DNA of 37,175 nucleotides from Acinetobacter lwoffii (GCF_024129355.1 NZ_JAMXXP010000031.1:1-37175), one strand, 5' to 3'; positions 24,864 through 34,970 are shown, numbered from the stretch's first letter. Numbers and translations: made by a program. Notes: generated by a model from the sequence alone, not told the origin.

Positions 24864-25196
24864 ATGATGGAAGTAACTGCTAAATTACGCGGTGCCGCTA
24901 TCTCGGCACAAAAAGCTCGTTTGGTTGCAGATCTTATCCGCGGCAAATCTGTTGCGCACGCTCTTAACATCCTTAACTTCAGCAACAAAAAAGCTGCAGT
25001 TCTAGTTAAGAAAGCGTTGGAATCTGCGATTGCAAACGCTGAACACAATAACAGTTTAGATGTAGACGACCTTAAAGTTTCTACGATCTACGTTGATGAA
25101 GGCATGAGCCTGAAACGTATTATGCCACGTGCTAAAGGCCGTGCAGATCGTATTACTAAGCGTACTTGTCACATCACCGTTAAGGTAGGGGTTTGA
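24864..25196 (+). CDS. rplV: 50S ribosomal protein L22
   Basis: 50S protein whose beta-hairpin lines the exit tunnel. It has 110 residues from ATG 24864, as in E. coli; the hairpin [20 protein letters not shown] is intact. Three clustered ATGs (24855, 24864, 24867) make the start ambiguous. 24855 would overlap the rpsS stop by one base; the conserved sequence begins [20 protein letters not shown]. Confidence 0.95.
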
Positions 25197-25197
25197 T

Positions 25198-25950
25198 ATG
25201 GGTCAGAAGGTTCATCCAATCGGTATCCGCCTAGGTGTTGTGAAACGTCATAACGCTAACTGGTATGCGAATCCGAAACAATACGCTGAATACTTGCTTA
25301 AAGATCTTCAAGTTCGTGAGTTTTTGATCAAAAAACTTAAAAACGCGATGATCAGCAACATTCTTATCGAACGCCCTACAGGCGCTGCTAAAGTAACTAT
25401 TAGCACTGCTCGTCCAGGTATCGTAATCGGTAAAAAAGGCGAAGATATTGAGAAACTACAACGCGAATTGACATCTATCATGGGTGTTCCTGCGCAAGTA
25501 AGTATCAATGAAATTGATCGTCCAGACTTAGACGCGCGTCTAGTTGCTGAAGCTATCGCTTCTCAATTAGAAAAACGTGTAATGTTCCGTCGTGCTATGA
25601 AGCGTGCGGTACAAAACACAATGCGTGCTGGTGCTAAAGGTATCAAAGTAGAAGTTTCAGGCCGTTTAGGTGGTGCTGAGATTGCTCGTACTGAGTGGTA
25701 TCGTGAAGGTCGTGTACCTCTACATACGCTTCGTGCAGATATCGACTATGCGACTATGCGTGCTGAGACTACTTACGGTACGATCGGTGTTAAAGTTTGG
25801 ATCTTCCGTGGTGAGATCTTGGGCGGCATGAAACAAGTCATGAACCCAGCTCCAGCAGAAGAGCGTCCAGCTAAACGCGGTCGTGGTCGTGGTGAAGGTC
25901 AAGAGCGTCGTGGTCGTCGCAATGATCGTTCTGCTGAAAAAGGAGAATAA
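25198..25950 (+). CDS. rpsC: 30S ribosomal protein S3 with RG-rich C-terminal tail
   Basis: 30S head protein at the mRNA entry channel with helicase-like function. The 250 residues start [19 protein letters not shown] and carry the KH-domain loop [17 protein letters not shown] and the C-domain [32 protein letters not shown]. coli S3 is 233 residues; the extra length is a basic, disordered tail with [19 protein letters not shown]. One base separates its ATG from the rplV stop. Confidence 0.97.
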   Translation: MGQKVHPIGIRLGVVKRHNANWYANPKQYAEYLLKDLQVREFLIKKLKNAMISNILIERPTGAAKVTISTARPGIVIGKKGEDIEKLQRELTSIMGVPAQVSINEIDRPDLDARLVAEAIASQLEKRVMFRRAMKRAVQNTMRAGAKGIKVEVSGRLGGAEIARTEWYREGRVPLHTLRADIDYATMRAETTYGTIGVKVWIFRGEILGGMKQVMNPAPAEERPAKRGRGRGEGQERRGRRNDRSAEKGE

Positions 25951-25953
25951 TCC

Positions 25954-26367
25954 ATGTTGCAACCTAAGCGTACTAAATTCCGTAAAGTGCAGAAAGGCCG
26001 TAACACTGGTCTAGCACACCGCGGTAGCACAGTATCTTTCGGTACTATTGCACTTAAATCAGTTGAACGTGGTCAAATGACTGCGCGTCAAATTGAAGCA
26101 GCGCGTCGTACAATTAGCCGTCGTATTAAGCGTGGTGGTAAGATCTTTATCCGTGTATTCCCGGACAAGCCGATTACTTCTAAGCCTCTTGAAGTGCGTA
26201 TGGGTAAAGGTAAAGGTTCTGTGGAATATTGGGTTTGCCAAATCAAACCAGGTAAAGTCTTGTACGAAATTGATGGTGTTAACGAAGAATTGGCTCGCGA
26301 AGCGTTTACGCTTGCAGCAGCTAAGCTTCCGTTTAAAACCGCTATCGTGACTCGGACGGTAATGTAA
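25954..26367 (+). CDS. rplP: 50S ribosomal protein L16
   Basis: 50S protein near the A site and central protuberance, late in assembly. It has 137 residues (E. coli 136). [17 protein letters not shown] at the start and [17 protein letters not shown] are diagnostic; the Arg of VRMGKGKG is the residue hydroxylated by YcfD in E. coli. The AAAGGAG Shine-Dalgarno lies within the rpsC 3' end, and its stop overlaps the rpmC start by one base. Confidence 0.97.
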   Translation: MLQPKRTKFRKVQKGRNTGLAHRGSTVSFGTIALKSVERGQMTARQIEAARRTISRRIKRGGKIFIRVFPDKPITSKPLEVRMGKGKGSVEYWVCQIKPGKVLYEIDGVNEELAREAFTLAAAKLPFKTAIVTRTVM

Positions 26368-26564
26368 TGAAAACTAAAGATCTACGTGAAAAGTCGGTAG
26401 AAGAGTTGACAGCTTTGCTTGATGAGCAACAGCTTAACCAATTCCGTCTTCGTATGGCGAAAGCAACTGGTCAATTGGGTAAATCGCATGAAGTTGCACT
26501 TACTCGTCAGACTATTGCTCGTATTAAGACCCTCCTTACCGAAAAACAGGGGAACGGACAATGA
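26367..26564 (+). CDS. rpmC: 50S ribosomal protein L29
   Basis: Small two-helix 50S protein at the tunnel exit beside L23. It has 65 residues, [21 protein letters not shown] at the start and [17 protein letters not shown] in the middle, as expected. It overlaps rplP by one base (TAATG) and rpsQ by four (ATGA), so translation of the three is coupled. Confidence 0.96.
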   Translation: MKTKDLREKSVEELTALLDEQQLNQFRLRMAKATGQLGKSHEVALTRQTIARIKTLLTEKQGNGQ

Positions 26565-26818
26565 GTGATAAAACAGTCCGCACGTTAACTGGCAAAGTTG
26601 TAAGCGACAAGATGGATAAATCTATCGTTGTTCTTATTGAACGCCAAGTTCAACACCCGTTGTATGGCAAATTAATCCGCCGTTCAACAAAATTACATGC
26701 TCATGATGAGAACAACACAGCGAAAGCTGGTGATGTTGTAACCATTAAAGAAAGCCGCCCAATTTCTAAAACTAAGTCTTGGACTTTAGTTGAAGTTGTT
26801 GAAGCAGCTGCTGAGTAA
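26561..26818 (+). CDS. rpsQ: 30S ribosomal protein S17
   Basis: OB-fold primary rRNA-binding protein of the 30S body. It has 85 residues (E. coli 84), with [19 protein letters not shown] and [27 protein letters not shown], the S17 signature. Last gene of the classical S10 operon; a 91-base gap with an inverted repeat follows before rplN. Confidence 0.96.
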   Translation: MSDKTVRTLTGKVVSDKMDKSIVVLIERQVQHPLYGKLIRRSTKLHAHDENNTAKAGDVVTIKESRPISKTKSWTLVEVVEAAAE

Positions 26819-26839
26819 TTAACGTTCTTGTTGCATCAT

Positions 26840-26883
26840 CGGTCAATTTCGAGTACTCTTTGAGCCTTTCGAAATTTCGACCG
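26840..26883 (+). promoter_or_regulatory. Large inverted repeat at the S10/spc operon border
   Basis: Left arm CGGTC + AATTTCGA (26840-26852) pairs with TCGAAATT + TC bulge + GACCG (26869-26883), giving 13 base pairs with a two-base bulge and a 16-base loop. No uridine run follows directly, so simple Rho-independent termination is doubtful. In E. coli this border holds the S10 terminator and the spc promoter. Here I see only weak promoter-like hexamers (TTGCAT at 26831 and TACTCT at 26854). Confidence 0.5.
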
Positions 26884-26909
26884 GTGTTGCTCGGTTTTGG
26901 AGTAGGGCA

Positions 26910-27278
26910 ATGATTCAGACCGAAACTATGCTCGACGTAGCAGACAACAGTGGTGCACGCCGCGTACAATGTATTAAAGTACTTGGTGGCTCGCATCGTC
27001 GTTATGCTTCTGTTGGCGACATTATTAAAGTTACTGTAAAAGAAGCAATTCCACGCGCACGTGTTAAAAAAGGTGACGTGATGAATGCGGTTGTGGTTCG
27101 TACAAAATTCGGTATCCGTCGTGCAGACGGTTCAGTGATTCGTTTCGACGATAACGCTGCTGTTATTTTGAACAACAACAAAGCGCCGATTGCAACTCGT
27201 ATTTTCGGACCAGTGACTCGTGAACTTCGTACTGAACAGTTCATGAAAATTATTTCATTGGCTCCTGAAGTTCTATAA
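26910..27278 (+). CDS. rplN: 50S ribosomal protein L14
   Basis: 50S protein forming inter-subunit bridges and the binding site for the silencing factor RsfS. It has 122 residues (E. coli 123): [28 protein letters not shown] at the start is diagnostic when read in two parts, ADNSGARR and CIKVLGGS. First gene of the spc operon. The ATG has GGAG eight bases upstream. Confidence 0.97.
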   Translation: MIQTETMLDVADNSGARRVQCIKVLGGSHRRYASVGDIIKVTVKEAIPRARVKKGDVMNAVVVRTKFGIRRADGSVIRFDDNAAVILNNNKAPIATRIFGPVTRELRTEQFMKIISLAPEVL

Positions 27279-27287
27279 GAGGCGATC

Positions 27288-27605
27288 ATGGCTAAGATTA
27301 AAAAAGGCGATCAAGTAATTGTGATCGCAGGTAAAGAAAAAGGCAAACAGGGTACTGTTCTGTCTGTTTCTAATGACCGTGTTAAGGTTGAAGGCCTTAA
27401 CTTGGTGAAGAAGCATCAGAAGCCAAACCGTGCTACAGGCGCTGAAGGTAGCGTTGTAACTCAGGAAGCTTCGCTTCATATTTCAAACGTGGCAGTTTTT
27501 AATGCTACAACCCAAAAGGCTGACCGTGTTGGTTACCAAGTGATTGATGGCGTGAAAACTCGCGTATTCAAATCAAATGGTGAATCAGTGGCGGTAGCGA
27601 AGTAA
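27288..27605 (+). CDS. rplX: 50S ribosomal protein L24
   Basis: KOW-domain 50S assembly-initiator protein. It has 105 residues (E. coli 104); the KOW motif IKKGDQVIVIAGKEKGKQG is near the N-terminus, followed by VEGLNLVKKHQKPN. It starts nine bases after rplN with AGAGGCGATC upstream. Confidence 0.96.
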   Translation: MAKIKKGDQVIVIAGKEKGKQGTVLSVSNDRVKVEGLNLVKKHQKPNRATGAEGSVVTQEASLHISNVAVFNATTQKADRVGYQVIDGVKTRVFKSNGESVAVAK

Positions 27606-27621
27606 TAGGTTGATATAGGCC

Positions 27622-28158
27622 ATGGCCAGACTTAAAACACGTTACAACGACGAACTTAAAGCTCAATTACAAGAAGTATTGGGCGTTAAGAATGTGATGG
27701 AGATTCCTCGCATCACTAAAATCACGATCAACATGGGTGTTGGCGCAGCTGCTGCTGACAAAAAACTCCTTGATGGTGCTCTTTCAGATATGCAAGCTAT
27801 CGCTGGTCAAAAACCAGTACTTACGTTAGCTCGTAAATCAATCGCTGGTTTTAAAATCCGTGATGGTTGGCCGATCGGTTGTAAAGTTACTTTACGCGGC
27901 GAACGTATGTACGAATTCTTGGACCGTTTGATCTCGATTGCGATCCCTCGTATCCGTGACTTCCGTGGTTTCTCTGCGAAATCATTCGACGGTCGTGGTA
28001 ACTACTCAATGGGTCTTAAGGAACAAATCATGTTCCCTGAAATCGATTTTGACAAGATTGATCGTATTCGTGGTATGGATATTACCATTACTACGACTGC
28101 TCGCACCGATGACGAAGGCCGTGCGCTTATGCGTGCATTCGGCTTCCCGTTCAAATAA
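27622..28158 (+). CDS. rplE: 50S ribosomal protein L5
   Basis: 5S rRNA-binding protein of the central protuberance. It has 178 residues (E. coli 179), with KITINMGVG near residue 33 and [20 protein letters not shown], the conserved loop contacting the P-site tRNA. In E. coli S8 represses the spc operon by binding at the start of this gene's mRNA. I did not detect an obvious S8-like helix in the short rplX-rplE gap by eye. Confidence 0.97.
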   Translation: MARLKTRYNDELKAQLQEVLGVKNVMEIPRITKITINMGVGAAAADKKLLDGALSDMQAIAGQKPVLTLARKSIAGFKIRDGWPIGCKVTLRGERMYEFLDRLISIAIPRIRDFRGFSAKSFDGRGNYSMGLKEQIMFPEIDFDKIDRIRGMDITITTTARTDDEGRALMRAFGFPFK

Positions 28159-28167
28159 GAGGTCGAT

Positions 28168-28473
28168 ATGGCTAAGAAAGGTATGATTAATCGCGAATTG
28201 AAACGCGAAGCTACTGTTGCTAAATACGCTGCAAAACGTGCTGAATTAAAAGCTGTTATTGCAAACGTAAATGCATCAGACGAAGAACGTTTCGAAGCGA
28301 TGATGAAATTACAAGCATTACCACGTAATGCATCTCCAGTACGTCTACGTAACCGTTGTGGTTTAACTGGTCGTCCTCATGGTTACTTCCGTAAGTTCGG
28401 TTTAAGCCGTAACAAATTACGTGAAACAGTAATGCAAGGTGATGTACCTGGCGTTGTTAAGGCAAGCTGGTAA
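28168..28473 (+). CDS. rpsN: 30S ribosomal protein S14 (zinc-independent type)
   Basis: 30S head protein. It has 101 residues, [24 protein letters not shown] at the start (read as [10 protein letters not shown] plus KREATVAKY) and [24 protein letters not shown] at the end. It is the long C-minus form: only one Cys lies in the region where the short zinc-binding form has two CxxC pairs, so it does not depend on zinc. AGAGGTCG is its Shine-Dalgarno. Confidence 0.97.
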   Translation: MAKKGMINRELKREATVAKYAAKRAELKAVIANVNASDEERFEAMMKLQALPRNASPVRLRNRCGLTGRPHGYFRKFGLSRNKLRETVMQGDVPGVVKASW

Positions 28474-28485
28474 GGAGCACTATAG

Positions 28486-28881
28486 ATGAGTATGCAAGAT
28501 ACCGTTGCCGACATGCTAACACGTGTTCGTAACGCACAAATGGCAAAGAAACAAACTGTTTCTATGCCTAATTCTAAGTTGAAGGTAGCAATTGCTAACT
28601 TGCTTCAACAAGAAGGTTATATTTCAAACGTAGAAGTTGCGGATGCTGAAGGCAAACCAACTCTTACTTTGACTTTAAAGTATTTCGAAGGCAAACCAGT
28701 TATCGAAACTGTGAAACGCGTAAGCCGTCCAGGTCTACGTCAGTATCGCGGTAAAGATGCACTTCCTAGCGTTAAGCAAGGTTTAGGTATTGCAATTGTT
28801 TCTACAAGCAAAGGCATCATGACTGATCGCGCTGCACGTGCTGCAGGCGTTGGTGGTGAAGTTATTGCTTTTGTTTCTTAA
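28486..28881 (+). CDS. rpsH: 30S ribosomal protein S8
   Basis: Primary rRNA-binding protein of the 30S platform and, in E. coli, the autogenous regulator of the spc operon. It has 131 residues (E. coli 130), [18 protein letters not shown] at the start and [20 protein letters not shown] with the conserved C-terminal GGEVIAFVS. Strong upstream AAGGAG. Confidence 0.97.
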   Translation: MSMQDTVADMLTRVRNAQMAKKQTVSMPNSKLKVAIANLLQQEGYISNVEVADAEGKPTLTLTLKYFEGKPVIETVKRVSRPGLRQYRGKDALPSVKQGLGIAIVSTSKGIMTDRAARAAGVGGEVIAFVS

Positions 28882-28894
28882 TAGGTGATTCCTC

Positions 28895-29428
28895 ATGTCT
28901 CGTGTGGCTAAAGCCCCAGTAACTGTACCTAACGGTGTAACAGTTACTCAGAACGGCCGGCAGGTCGAAGTGAAAGGCACTAAAGGTACATTGTCTTTCA
29001 ACCTGCATGCGCTGGTCGAGCTTAAACAGGAAGACGGTATTCTAGCTATTGCTCCAGTACAAGAGTCGAAAGACGCTTGGATGCAAGCTGGTACTGCTCG
29101 CGCTGTGCTTAACAACCTTGTAAAAGGTGTTAGCGAAGGTTTCGAACGTAAGTTACAGCTTATCGGTGTTGGTTATAAAGCTGCGGTTAAAGGTGACGTT
29201 GTTCATCTTAACCTTGGTTTCTCTCACCCGATCGATTATGCACTTCCTGCAGGTGTAACTGCTGAAACTCCAACTGCAACTGAAATCATTCTTAAATCTG
29301 CTGATAAAGCAGCTTTAGGACAGGTTGCTGCAGATATCCGTGGTTACCGTCCACCAGAGCCATATAAAGGCAAAGGTGTTCGTTATTCTGACGAAGTTGT
29401 ACTTCGTAAAGAAGCTAAGAAGAAATAA
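28895..29428 (+). CDS. rplF: 50S ribosomal protein L6
   Basis: 50S protein near the factor-binding site; changes in it give aminoglycoside resistance in other bacteria. It has 177 residues, same as E. coli. The duplicated L6 fold is visible, ending with [18 protein letters not shown] and a basic RKEAKKK tail. AATAGGTGATTC precedes the ATG. Confidence 0.97.
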   Translation: MSRVAKAPVTVPNGVTVTQNGRQVEVKGTKGTLSFNLHALVELKQEDGILAIAPVQESKDAWMQAGTARAVLNNLVKGVSEGFERKLQLIGVGYKAAVKGDVVHLNLGFSHPIDYALPAGVTAETPTATEIILKSADKAALGQVAADIRGYRPPEPYKGKGVRYSDEVVLRKEAKKK

Positions 29429-29442
29429 GGCGCGAGGTTCTT

Positions 29443-29793
29443 ATGAACGAAAAGAAACAATCCCGTTTGCGTCGTGCGAAAAGCACACGCTTGCACATCC
29501 GTGCATTGGGTGCGACTCGTTTGTGTGTAAACCGCACTCCGCGTCACATCTATGCTCAAGTTATCTCTGCAGATGGTGGCAAAGTATTAGCGCAAGCTTC
29601 TACTTTAGACGCTACTCTACGTGCGGGTACAACTGGTAACGTTGAAGCAGCTCAAAAAGTAGGTGCTTTAATCGCAGAACGAGCTAAAGCAGCTGGTGTT
29701 ACTAAAGTTGCATTTGACCGTTCTGGTTTTAAATATCATGGTCGTATCAAAGCCTTGGCTGATGCTGCTCGTGAAAACGGCTTGGAGTTCTAA
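29443..29793 (+). CDS. rplR: 50S ribosomal protein L18
   Basis: 5S rRNA-binding protein of the central protuberance. It has 116 residues (E. coli 117), with [20 protein letters not shown] near the start and [20 protein letters not shown] near the end. Its stop is two bases before the rpsE ATG. Confidence 0.97.
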   Translation: MNEKKQSRLRRAKSTRLHIRALGATRLCVNRTPRHIYAQVISADGGKVLAQASTLDATLRAGTTGNVEAAQKVGALIAERAKAAGVTKVAFDRSGFKYHGRIKALADAARENGLEF

Positions 29794-29795
29794 TC

Positions 29796-30293
29796 ATGGC
29801 TAAAGTTGAACAAAACGAAGGTCTTGTTGAAAAGCTGGTTGCCGTTGATCGTGTAGCCAAAGTTGTTAAGGGTGGTCGTATCTTCTCTTTCACAGCATTA
29901 ACTGTTGTGGGTGATGGTAATGGTCGCGTAGGTTTTGGTCGTGGTAAAGCACGTGAAGTTCCAGCTGCTATCTCTAAAGCACTTGAAGCTGCTCGTCGCA
30001 ATATGATTACTGTTGACCTTGTTGATGGTACGTTACAGCACCCAATTCATGCACGTCACGGCGCTAGCCGCGTATTCATGCAGCCTGCCTCTGAAGGTAC
30101 AGGTGTAATTGCTGGTGGCGCTATGCGTGCAGTTCTAGAAGCTGTAGGCGTACGTAACGTGTTGACTAAATGCCGTGGTTCTACTAACGCTGCTAACGTA
30201 GTAAACGCAACTTTCAATGGTTTGCGTGATATGACTACTCCTGAAAAGGTTGCTGCGAAACGTGGTCTTTCAGTAGAACAAATTCAAGGGTAA
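29796..30293 (+). CDS. rpsE: 30S ribosomal protein S5
   Basis: 30S accuracy (ram) protein at the mRNA entry channel. It has 165 residues (E. coli 167). The spectinomycin loop [13 protein letters not shown] reads as the sensitive type, and [16 protein letters not shown] is the family signature. It is separated from rplR by two bases and from rpmD by six. Confidence 0.97.
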   Translation: MAKVEQNEGLVEKLVAVDRVAKVVKGGRIFSFTALTVVGDGNGRVGFGRGKAREVPAAISKALEAARRNMITVDLVDGTLQHPIHARHGASRVFMQPASEGTGVIAGGAMRAVLEAVGVRNVLTKCRGSTNAANVVNATFNGLRDMTTPEKVAAKRGLSVEQIQG

Positions 30294-30299
30294 TCAATC

Positions 30300-30476
30300 A
30301 TGAAAACGATTAAAGTTACCCAGACTAAATCTGCATCGCACCGCTTGAAAAATCACAAGCTTAGCCTGCAAGGTTTAGGTCTGCGTCGTATTGGTCATAC
30401 TGTAGAAGTGTTAGACACACCTTCTAACCGTGGTATGATCAACCAAGTCTACTATATGGTTAGTGTAGAGGAATAA
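30300..30476 (+). CDS. rpmD: 50S ribosomal protein L30
   Basis: A 58-residue protein, [17 protein letters not shown] at the start, then [17 protein letters not shown] and [13 protein letters not shown]. This is the complete bacterial L30 fold at its normal size (E. coli 59). It fills the space between rpsE and rplO, 6 and 3 bases away, in the standard spc order. L30 is a peripheral 50S protein contacting 5S rRNA neighbourhood helices. Confidence 0.96.
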   Translation: MKTIKVTQTKSASHRLKNHKLSLQGLGLRRIGHTVEVLDTPSNRGMINQVYYMVSVEE

Positions 30477-30479
30477 GCC

Positions 30480-30920
30480 ATGACTCTGCGTTTAAATACA
30501 ATTGCACCTGCAGAAGGTGCTAAACGTGATAACCTTCGTTTAGGCCGTGGTATCGGTTCTGGCGTTGGTAAGACCGGTGGCCGTGGTGTCAAAGGTCAAA
30601 ACTCACGTAAGAGCGGTGGTACTCGTCCAGGTTTCGAAGGCGGTCAAACAGCACTTTACCGTCGTTTGCCTAAATTCGGCTTCACTAGCCAATTGGCTTT
30701 GAAAACTGCTGAAGTACGTTTATCTGAGCTTGCTAAAGTTGAAGGCGACATCGTGTCTCTTGAAACTTTAAAAGCTGCGAACGTTGTACGTAAAGACATG
30801 ATCCGTGCTCGTATCGTACTTTCTGGTGAAATTACTCGTGCATTCACTGTTCAAGGTGTTGCATTGACTAAAGGCGCTAAAGCTGCTGTTGAAGCTGCTG
30901 GCGGCAAAGTCGAGGAGTAA
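30480..30920 (+). CDS. rplO: 50S ribosomal protein L15
   Basis: 50S protein with a long glycine-rich N-terminal extension threading the rRNA, here [19 protein letters not shown]. It has 146 residues (E. coli 144), with [20 protein letters not shown] as the second signature. GAGGAATAAGCC upstream of the ATG overlaps the rpmD end. Confidence 0.97.
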   Translation: MTLRLNTIAPAEGAKRDNLRLGRGIGSGVGKTGGRGVKGQNSRKSGGTRPGFEGGQTALYRRLPKFGFTSQLALKTAEVRLSELAKVEGDIVSLETLKAANVVRKDMIRARIVLSGEITRAFTVQGVALTKGAKAAVEAAGGKVEE

Positions 30921-30926
30921 TCCCCA

Positions 30927-32285
30927 GTGTCTATGACTCCTAGTTCTTCAGGTCATGTCAACATGATGAAAGGCCAACCATTTCATGTGAAATACCGTGA
31001 AATTATTCGTCGAATGATGTTTCTCATTGGTGCGTTGTTGGTGTTTCGACTAGGAGCGCATATTCCAGTACCAGGCATCAATAATGCTGCGTTAGAAAAC
31101 TTGTTTAATGCAAACCAAGGTACCATCCTTGGTTTGTTTAACATGTTTTCTGGTGGTGCATTAGAACGAATGTCTATTCTTGCTCTCGGGATCATGCCAT
31201 ACATCTCTGCGTCGATTATCGTGCAGTTGATGTCAACTGTGGTTCCTTCGCTGGAAGCTTTAAAGAAAGAAGGCGAGCAAGGCAAACGTAAAATTAATCA
31301 ATACACACGACAAGGTACATTATTCTTAGCGCTGGTACAGGCGATAGGTATGTGTGCAGGCCTGATCAGTCAGGGGATTACCCTGAATACTGGTTTGGCT
31401 TTTTATGTTCCTGCAGTAACCTCACTGGTTGCGGGGACCATGTTCTTGATGTGGTTGGGTGAACAGATTACCGAGCGTGGGGTGGGAAATGGTATTTCCA
31501 TGATCATCTTCGCGGGTATTGTTGCCGGATTGCCTAATCTGATTATGCAATCTTTCTCCTCTGTAGATAATGGCCAGACCAGCCTGATTGGCTTGGTAAT
31601 TTTTGGTTTGTTATCTCTGGGTGTTTTGGCAGCGATCGTGTTTATTGAGAAAGCGCAGCGTCGTATTCCGGTAAACTATGCTCAAAAACAACAAGGTCGT
31701 CGTGTATTTACTGCACAGCAGACACATTTGCCATTAAAAATTAATATGGCGGGTGTGATTCCGGCAATTTTTGCCAGCTCATTACTTTTGTTCCCTGCGA
31801 GCTTAGGTCAGTGGGTGGGTAGTGCAGATCCAAATGCTGGATTTATTAAGCGTAGCCTGCAAGATGTAGCATTGGTATTGTCGCCTGGTCAGCCGTTGTA
31901 TTTGGTGCTCTTTGGTGCGTTAATTATCTTTTTCTGTTACTTCTATACAGCACTGGTATTTAGTCCTAAAGAAGTGTCAGAGAACTTGAAACGCAGCGGA
32001 GCTTACGTGCCTGGTATACGTCCAGGTGAGCAAACTGCTCGTTACTTAGATCATATTCTCAATCGTTTGACCTTTATTGGCGCGATTTACATCGCAGTCA
32101 TTTGTTTGATGCCGATGGTATTGCAAAGTTCATTTGGTATTCCATTCTATTTGGGTGGTACCTCTTTGCTGATTGTTGTGGTGGTAGTGATGGACTTTAT
32201 GGCTCAGCTGCAATCACACCTCACTTCGCACCAATACGATAATCAAACGTTAATGAGAAAAACGACTGCTCATCCTAAGGGATAA
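30927..32285 (+). CDS. secY: SecY, channel subunit of the Sec translocon
   Basis: Inner-membrane protein-conducting channel, partner of SecE, SecG, SecA and ribosomes. The 452 residues (E. coli 443) contain ten membrane helices. Signatures are [13 protein letters not shown] in the first helix, the plug region [23 protein letters not shown] read in two parts ([22 protein letters not shown]), and [11 protein letters not shown] in the fourth cytoplasmic loop, with FIPGIRPG-like [11 protein letters not shown] later. Start is GTG 30927, placed nine bases after GAGGAG; ATG 30933 is also in frame. Confidence 0.97.
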   Translation: MSMTPSSSGHVNMMKGQPFHVKYREIIRRMMFLIGALLVFRLGAHIPVPGINNAALENLFNANQGTILGLFNMFSGGALERMSILALGIMPYISASIIVQLMSTVVPSLEALKKEGEQGKRKINQYTRQGTLFLALVQAIGMCAGLISQGITLNTGLAFYVPAVTSLVAGTMFLMWLGEQITERGVGNGISMIIFAGIVAGLPNLIMQSFSSVDNGQTSLIGLVIFGLLSLGVLAAIVFIEKAQRRIPVNYAQKQQGRRVFTAQQTHLPLKINMAGVIPAIFASSLLLFPASLGQWVGSADPNAGFIKRSLQDVALVLSPGQPLYLVLFGALIIFFCYFYTALVFSPKEVSENLKRSGAYVPGIRPGEQTARYLDHILNRLTFIGAIYIAVICLMPMVLQSSFGIPFYLGGTSLLIVVVVVMDFMAQLQSHLTSHQYDNQTLMRKTTAHPKG

Positions 32286-32304
32286 GCGCACTTGAGGTTT
32301 CATC

Positions 32305-32421
32305 ATGAAAGTACAAGCTTCTGTTAAGAAAATTTGTGGTAGCTGTAAAGTTATCCGTCGTAATGGGGTTATCCGCGTAATTTGTAGCGCAGAACCTCGT
32401 CATAAGCAGCGTCAAGGTTAA
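32305..32421 (+). CDS. rpmJ: 50S ribosomal protein L36 (zinc-binding type)
   Basis: A 38-residue protein, [19 protein letters not shown] at the start and [13 protein letters not shown] at the end. The zinc ligands C11, C14, C27 and H33 are all present, so this is the C-plus form. TTGAGG upstream of ATG 32305 is its Shine-Dalgarno. It stands between secY and rpsM, as in E. coli, at the end of the spc operon. A 105-base gap follows. Confidence 0.96.
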
Positions 32422-32436
32422 TCTGATTAAGACCTG

Positions 32437-32493
32437 TTGATTTCTGTAGGCGAATTAGGTTATTATCCGCCCCTCAAGATTTTTGTGGGGCGG
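32437..32493 (+). promoter_or_regulatory. Candidate alpha-operon promoter and GC-rich hairpin
   Basis: TTGATT (32437-32442), an 18-base spacer and TATTAT (32461-32466) resemble a sigma-70 promoter in front of rpsM. Immediately after lies a 7-base-pair GC-rich inverted repeat, CCGCCCC / GGGGCGG (32467-32493), with a 13-base loop. The two cannot both act as drawn, since transcription from this promoter would start inside the repeat. The repeat may instead slow transcripts coming from secY-rpmJ, or take part in S4 feedback as the alpha leader does in E. coli. Confidence 0.4.
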
Positions 32494-32526
32494 TTGATTA
32501 TCTACTGCCTTTTTGGAGAAAATTGA

Positions 32527-32883
32527 ATGGCTCGTATTGCCGGTGTAAACATTCCGGATAACAAGCACGCTGTTATCTCTCTAACGTATATCTTTGGTAT
32601 TGGTCGCCATACTTCAAAAGCTATCTTAGCTGCTGCTGGTATTGCTCCAACTACTAAGATCCGTGAATTAGATGACGCTCAGCTTGATGCGATTCGTGCA
32701 GAAGTTGCTAAGGTTCCGACCGAAGGTGATTTACGTCGCGAAATTTCCATGAACATTAAACGTTTAATGGATTTAGGCTGCTACCGCGGTCTTCGTCATC
32801 GTCGCAGCTTGCCTGTCCGCGGTCAACGCACCAAAACTAACGCACGTACCCGTAAAGGTCCGCGCAAACCTATTAAGAAATAA
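32527..32883 (+). CDS. rpsM: 30S ribosomal protein S13
   Basis: 30S head protein contacting the P-site tRNA and 50S bridges. It has 118 residues, same as E. coli: [19 protein letters not shown] at the start, [20 protein letters not shown] and a basic KGPRKPIKK end. TTGGAGAAAATTGA precedes the ATG. First gene of the alpha operon. Confidence 0.97.
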   Translation: MARIAGVNIPDNKHAVISLTYIFGIGRHTSKAILAAAGIAPTTKIRELDDAQLDAIRAEVAKVPTEGDLRREISMNIKRLMDLGCYRGLRHRRSLPVRGQRTKTNARTRKGPRKPIKK

Positions 32884-32902
32884 GATTTCTGGAAGCTAAA
32901 AG

Positions 32903-33289
32903 ATGGCTAAAGATACTCGCGCACGCAAGAAGGTCACTCGTACCGTCTCTGAAGGTGTCGCACACATTCACGCTTCTTTTAATAACACCATTGTGACTAT
33001 TACCGATCGTCAAGGTAATGCACTGGCTTGGGCCACTTCAGGTGGACAAGGCTTCCGTGGATCACGTAAATCAACTCCGTTCGCTGCTCAGGTAGCTGCT
33101 GAAGTTGCTGGTAAAGCTGCTTTAGACTACGGTTTGAAAAACTTGGACGTCCTTGTAAAAGGTCCTGGTCCTGGTCGTGAATCTGCGGTTCGTGCTTTAG
33201 GTGCAGTGGGTTATAAAATTAACAGCATTACCGATGTGACGCCAATCCCGCACAACGGTTGCCGTCCACCTAAAAAACGTCGCGTGTAA
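32903..33289 (+). CDS. rpsK: 30S ribosomal protein S11
   Basis: 30S platform protein near the mRNA exit. It has 128 residues (E. coli 129), with [20 protein letters not shown] near the start and the invariant [15 protein letters not shown] end. The Asn-Gly in this end is the site that becomes isoaspartate in E. coli. Nineteen bases after rpsM. Confidence 0.97.
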   Translation: MAKDTRARKKVTRTVSEGVAHIHASFNNTIVTITDRQGNALAWATSGGQGFRGSRKSTPFAAQVAAEVAGKAALDYGLKNLDVLVKGPGPGRESAVRALGAVGYKINSITDVTPIPHNGCRPPKKRRV

Positions 33290-33301
33290 GGAGAAACATT
33301 C

Positions 33302-33928
33302 ATGGCTCGTTATATTGGTCCAAAATGCAAACTCTCTCGTCGCGAAGGGACAGACCTGCAACTTAAATCAGGCGTTAAACCGTTTGATGTTAAGACAAAA
33401 AAACATGCGAAAGTTCCTGGTCAACACGGCGGGGCTCGTGGTGGTAAACAATCTGAGTACTCACTACAATTACGTGAAAAACAAAAAGTACGTCGCATGT
33501 ACGGTGTTTTAGAGCGTCAATTTAGTAACTACTATAAAGAAGCTGCTCGTGTTAAAGGCGCAACTGGTGAAAACCTGTTGAAGCTACTTGAAAGCCGTCT
33601 TGATAACGTTGTTTATCGTATGGGTTTCGGTTCTACTCGTGCAGAAGCTCGTCAGTTAGTATCTCACCGTAGCATCACTTTGAATGGCCGTCGTGTTAAC
33701 ATTGCGTCTATCCAAGTTAAAGCGGGTGATGTGATCGCAGTTCACGAAGGCGCTAAGCAACAATTACGTATCAAAAACGCAATTGAATTAGCTACTCAAC
33801 GTGGCATGCCTTCTTGGATGGAAATTGACCATTCTAAATTAGAAGGTACGTTCAAAGCTGCACCGGATCGTTCTGATTTACCTGCTGAAATCAACGAAAG
33901 CTTGATTGTAGAATTGTATTCTAAATAA
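33302..33928 (+). CDS. rpsD: 30S ribosomal protein S4
   Basis: Primary 16S rRNA-binding, accuracy-related protein and the autogenous repressor of the alpha operon in E. coli. It has 208 residues (E. coli 206). It begins [19 protein letters not shown]; the S4 RNA-binding domain reads [20 protein letters not shown] with [25 protein letters not shown] precedes the ATG. Confidence 0.97.
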   Translation: MARYIGPKCKLSRREGTDLQLKSGVKPFDVKTKKHAKVPGQHGGARGGKQSEYSLQLREKQKVRRMYGVLERQFSNYYKEAARVKGATGENLLKLLESRLDNVVYRMGFGSTRAEARQLVSHRSITLNGRRVNIASIQVKAGDVIAVHEGAKQQLRIKNAIELATQRGMPSWMEIDHSKLEGTFKAAPDRSDLPAEINESLIVELYSK

Positions 33929-33944
33929 TCCTTGAGGAAGCAAT

Positions 33945-34952
33945 ATGACGCGTACTGCAAATGAGTTTCTAACTCCGCAAGCGATCAAGGTCGAAGCGGC
34001 AAGCGGGACCTCGGCAAAAGTTATTCTAGAACCATTAGAGCGTGGCTTTGGTCATACTCTTGGTAATGCTTTACGTCGCATCCTTCTTTCTTCTCTACCT
34101 GGCGCAGCTGTGGTAGAAGTTGAGATTGAAGGGGTCGAGCACGAGTACAGTACTTTGGAAGGCTTGCAGCAGGACATCGTCGAGCTCTTGCTGAACCTAA
34201 AAGGATTGTCGATTAAGCTGTTCGATCAAAATGAAGCTTATTTAACATTAGAGAAACAAGGTGCAGGCGACGTAACTGCGGCTGACCTTCGTTTACCTCA
34301 TAATGTTGAAGTGGTTAACCCTGAACATTTGATCGGTACTTTAAGTGCCTCAGGCTCATTGAAAATGCGTCTGAAAGTGGCTCAAGGTCGTGGCTACGAG
34401 ACTTCTGATTCACGCTTCCCAGAAGGCGAAACTCGCCCAGTGGGTCGCTTGCAGTTAGATGCGTCTTACAGCCCAATCAAACGTGTTTCATACACCGTGG
34501 AAAACGCGCGTGTAGAACAACGTACTGACCTTGATAAACTAATCATTGATCTTGAAACCAACGGTACTGTAGATCCTGAAGAAGCGATCCGCAAAGCTGC
34601 AACTATTTTGCAGCAACAAATTGCGATCTTCGTTGACCTTCAAAAAGATCAAGCACCTGTTGCTCAAGAGCCTCGTGAAGAAGTTGACCCAATCTTGCTT
34701 CGCCCAGTAGATGATCTAGAGCTAACTGTTCGTTCTGCTAACTGTTTGAAAGCAGAAAACATTTACTACATTGGTGATCTTGTACAGCGTACCGAAGTTG
34801 AGTTGCTTAAAACTCCTAACTTGGGTAAAAAATCGCTTACTGAGATCAAAGATGTTCTGGCTTCTAAAGGCTTACAACTCGGCATGCGTTTAGAGAACTG
34901 GCCACCGGCTAGTCTCCGTATGGACGATCGTTTCGCCTATCGTAGCCGTTAA
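33945..34952 (+). CDS. rpoA: RNA polymerase alpha subunit
   Basis: Alpha subunit that nucleates core RNA polymerase assembly. The 335 residues (E. coli 329) show the dimerising N-domain ([20 protein letters not shown] near residue 34), a flexible linker around 235-250, and the C-terminal domain that binds UP elements and activators. That domain includes [20 protein letters not shown], with the Arg equivalent to R265, and [10 protein letters not shown]. It lies between rpsD and rplQ as usual, with TTGAGGAAG upstream. Confidence 0.98.
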   Translation: MTRTANEFLTPQAIKVEAASGTSAKVILEPLERGFGHTLGNALRRILLSSLPGAAVVEVEIEGVEHEYSTLEGLQQDIVELLLNLKGLSIKLFDQNEAYLTLEKQGAGDVTAADLRLPHNVEVVNPEHLIGTLSASGSLKMRLKVAQGRGYETSDSRFPEGETRPVGRLQLDASYSPIKRVSYTVENARVEQRTDLDKLIIDLETNGTVDPEEAIRKAATILQQQIAIFVDLQKDQAPVAQEPREEVDPILLRPVDDLELTVRSANCLKAENIYYIGDLVQRTEVELLKTPNLGKKSLTEIKDVLASKGLQLGMRLENWPPASLRMDDRFAYRSR

Positions 34953-34970
34953 TTAAGTAGGACTATCACC

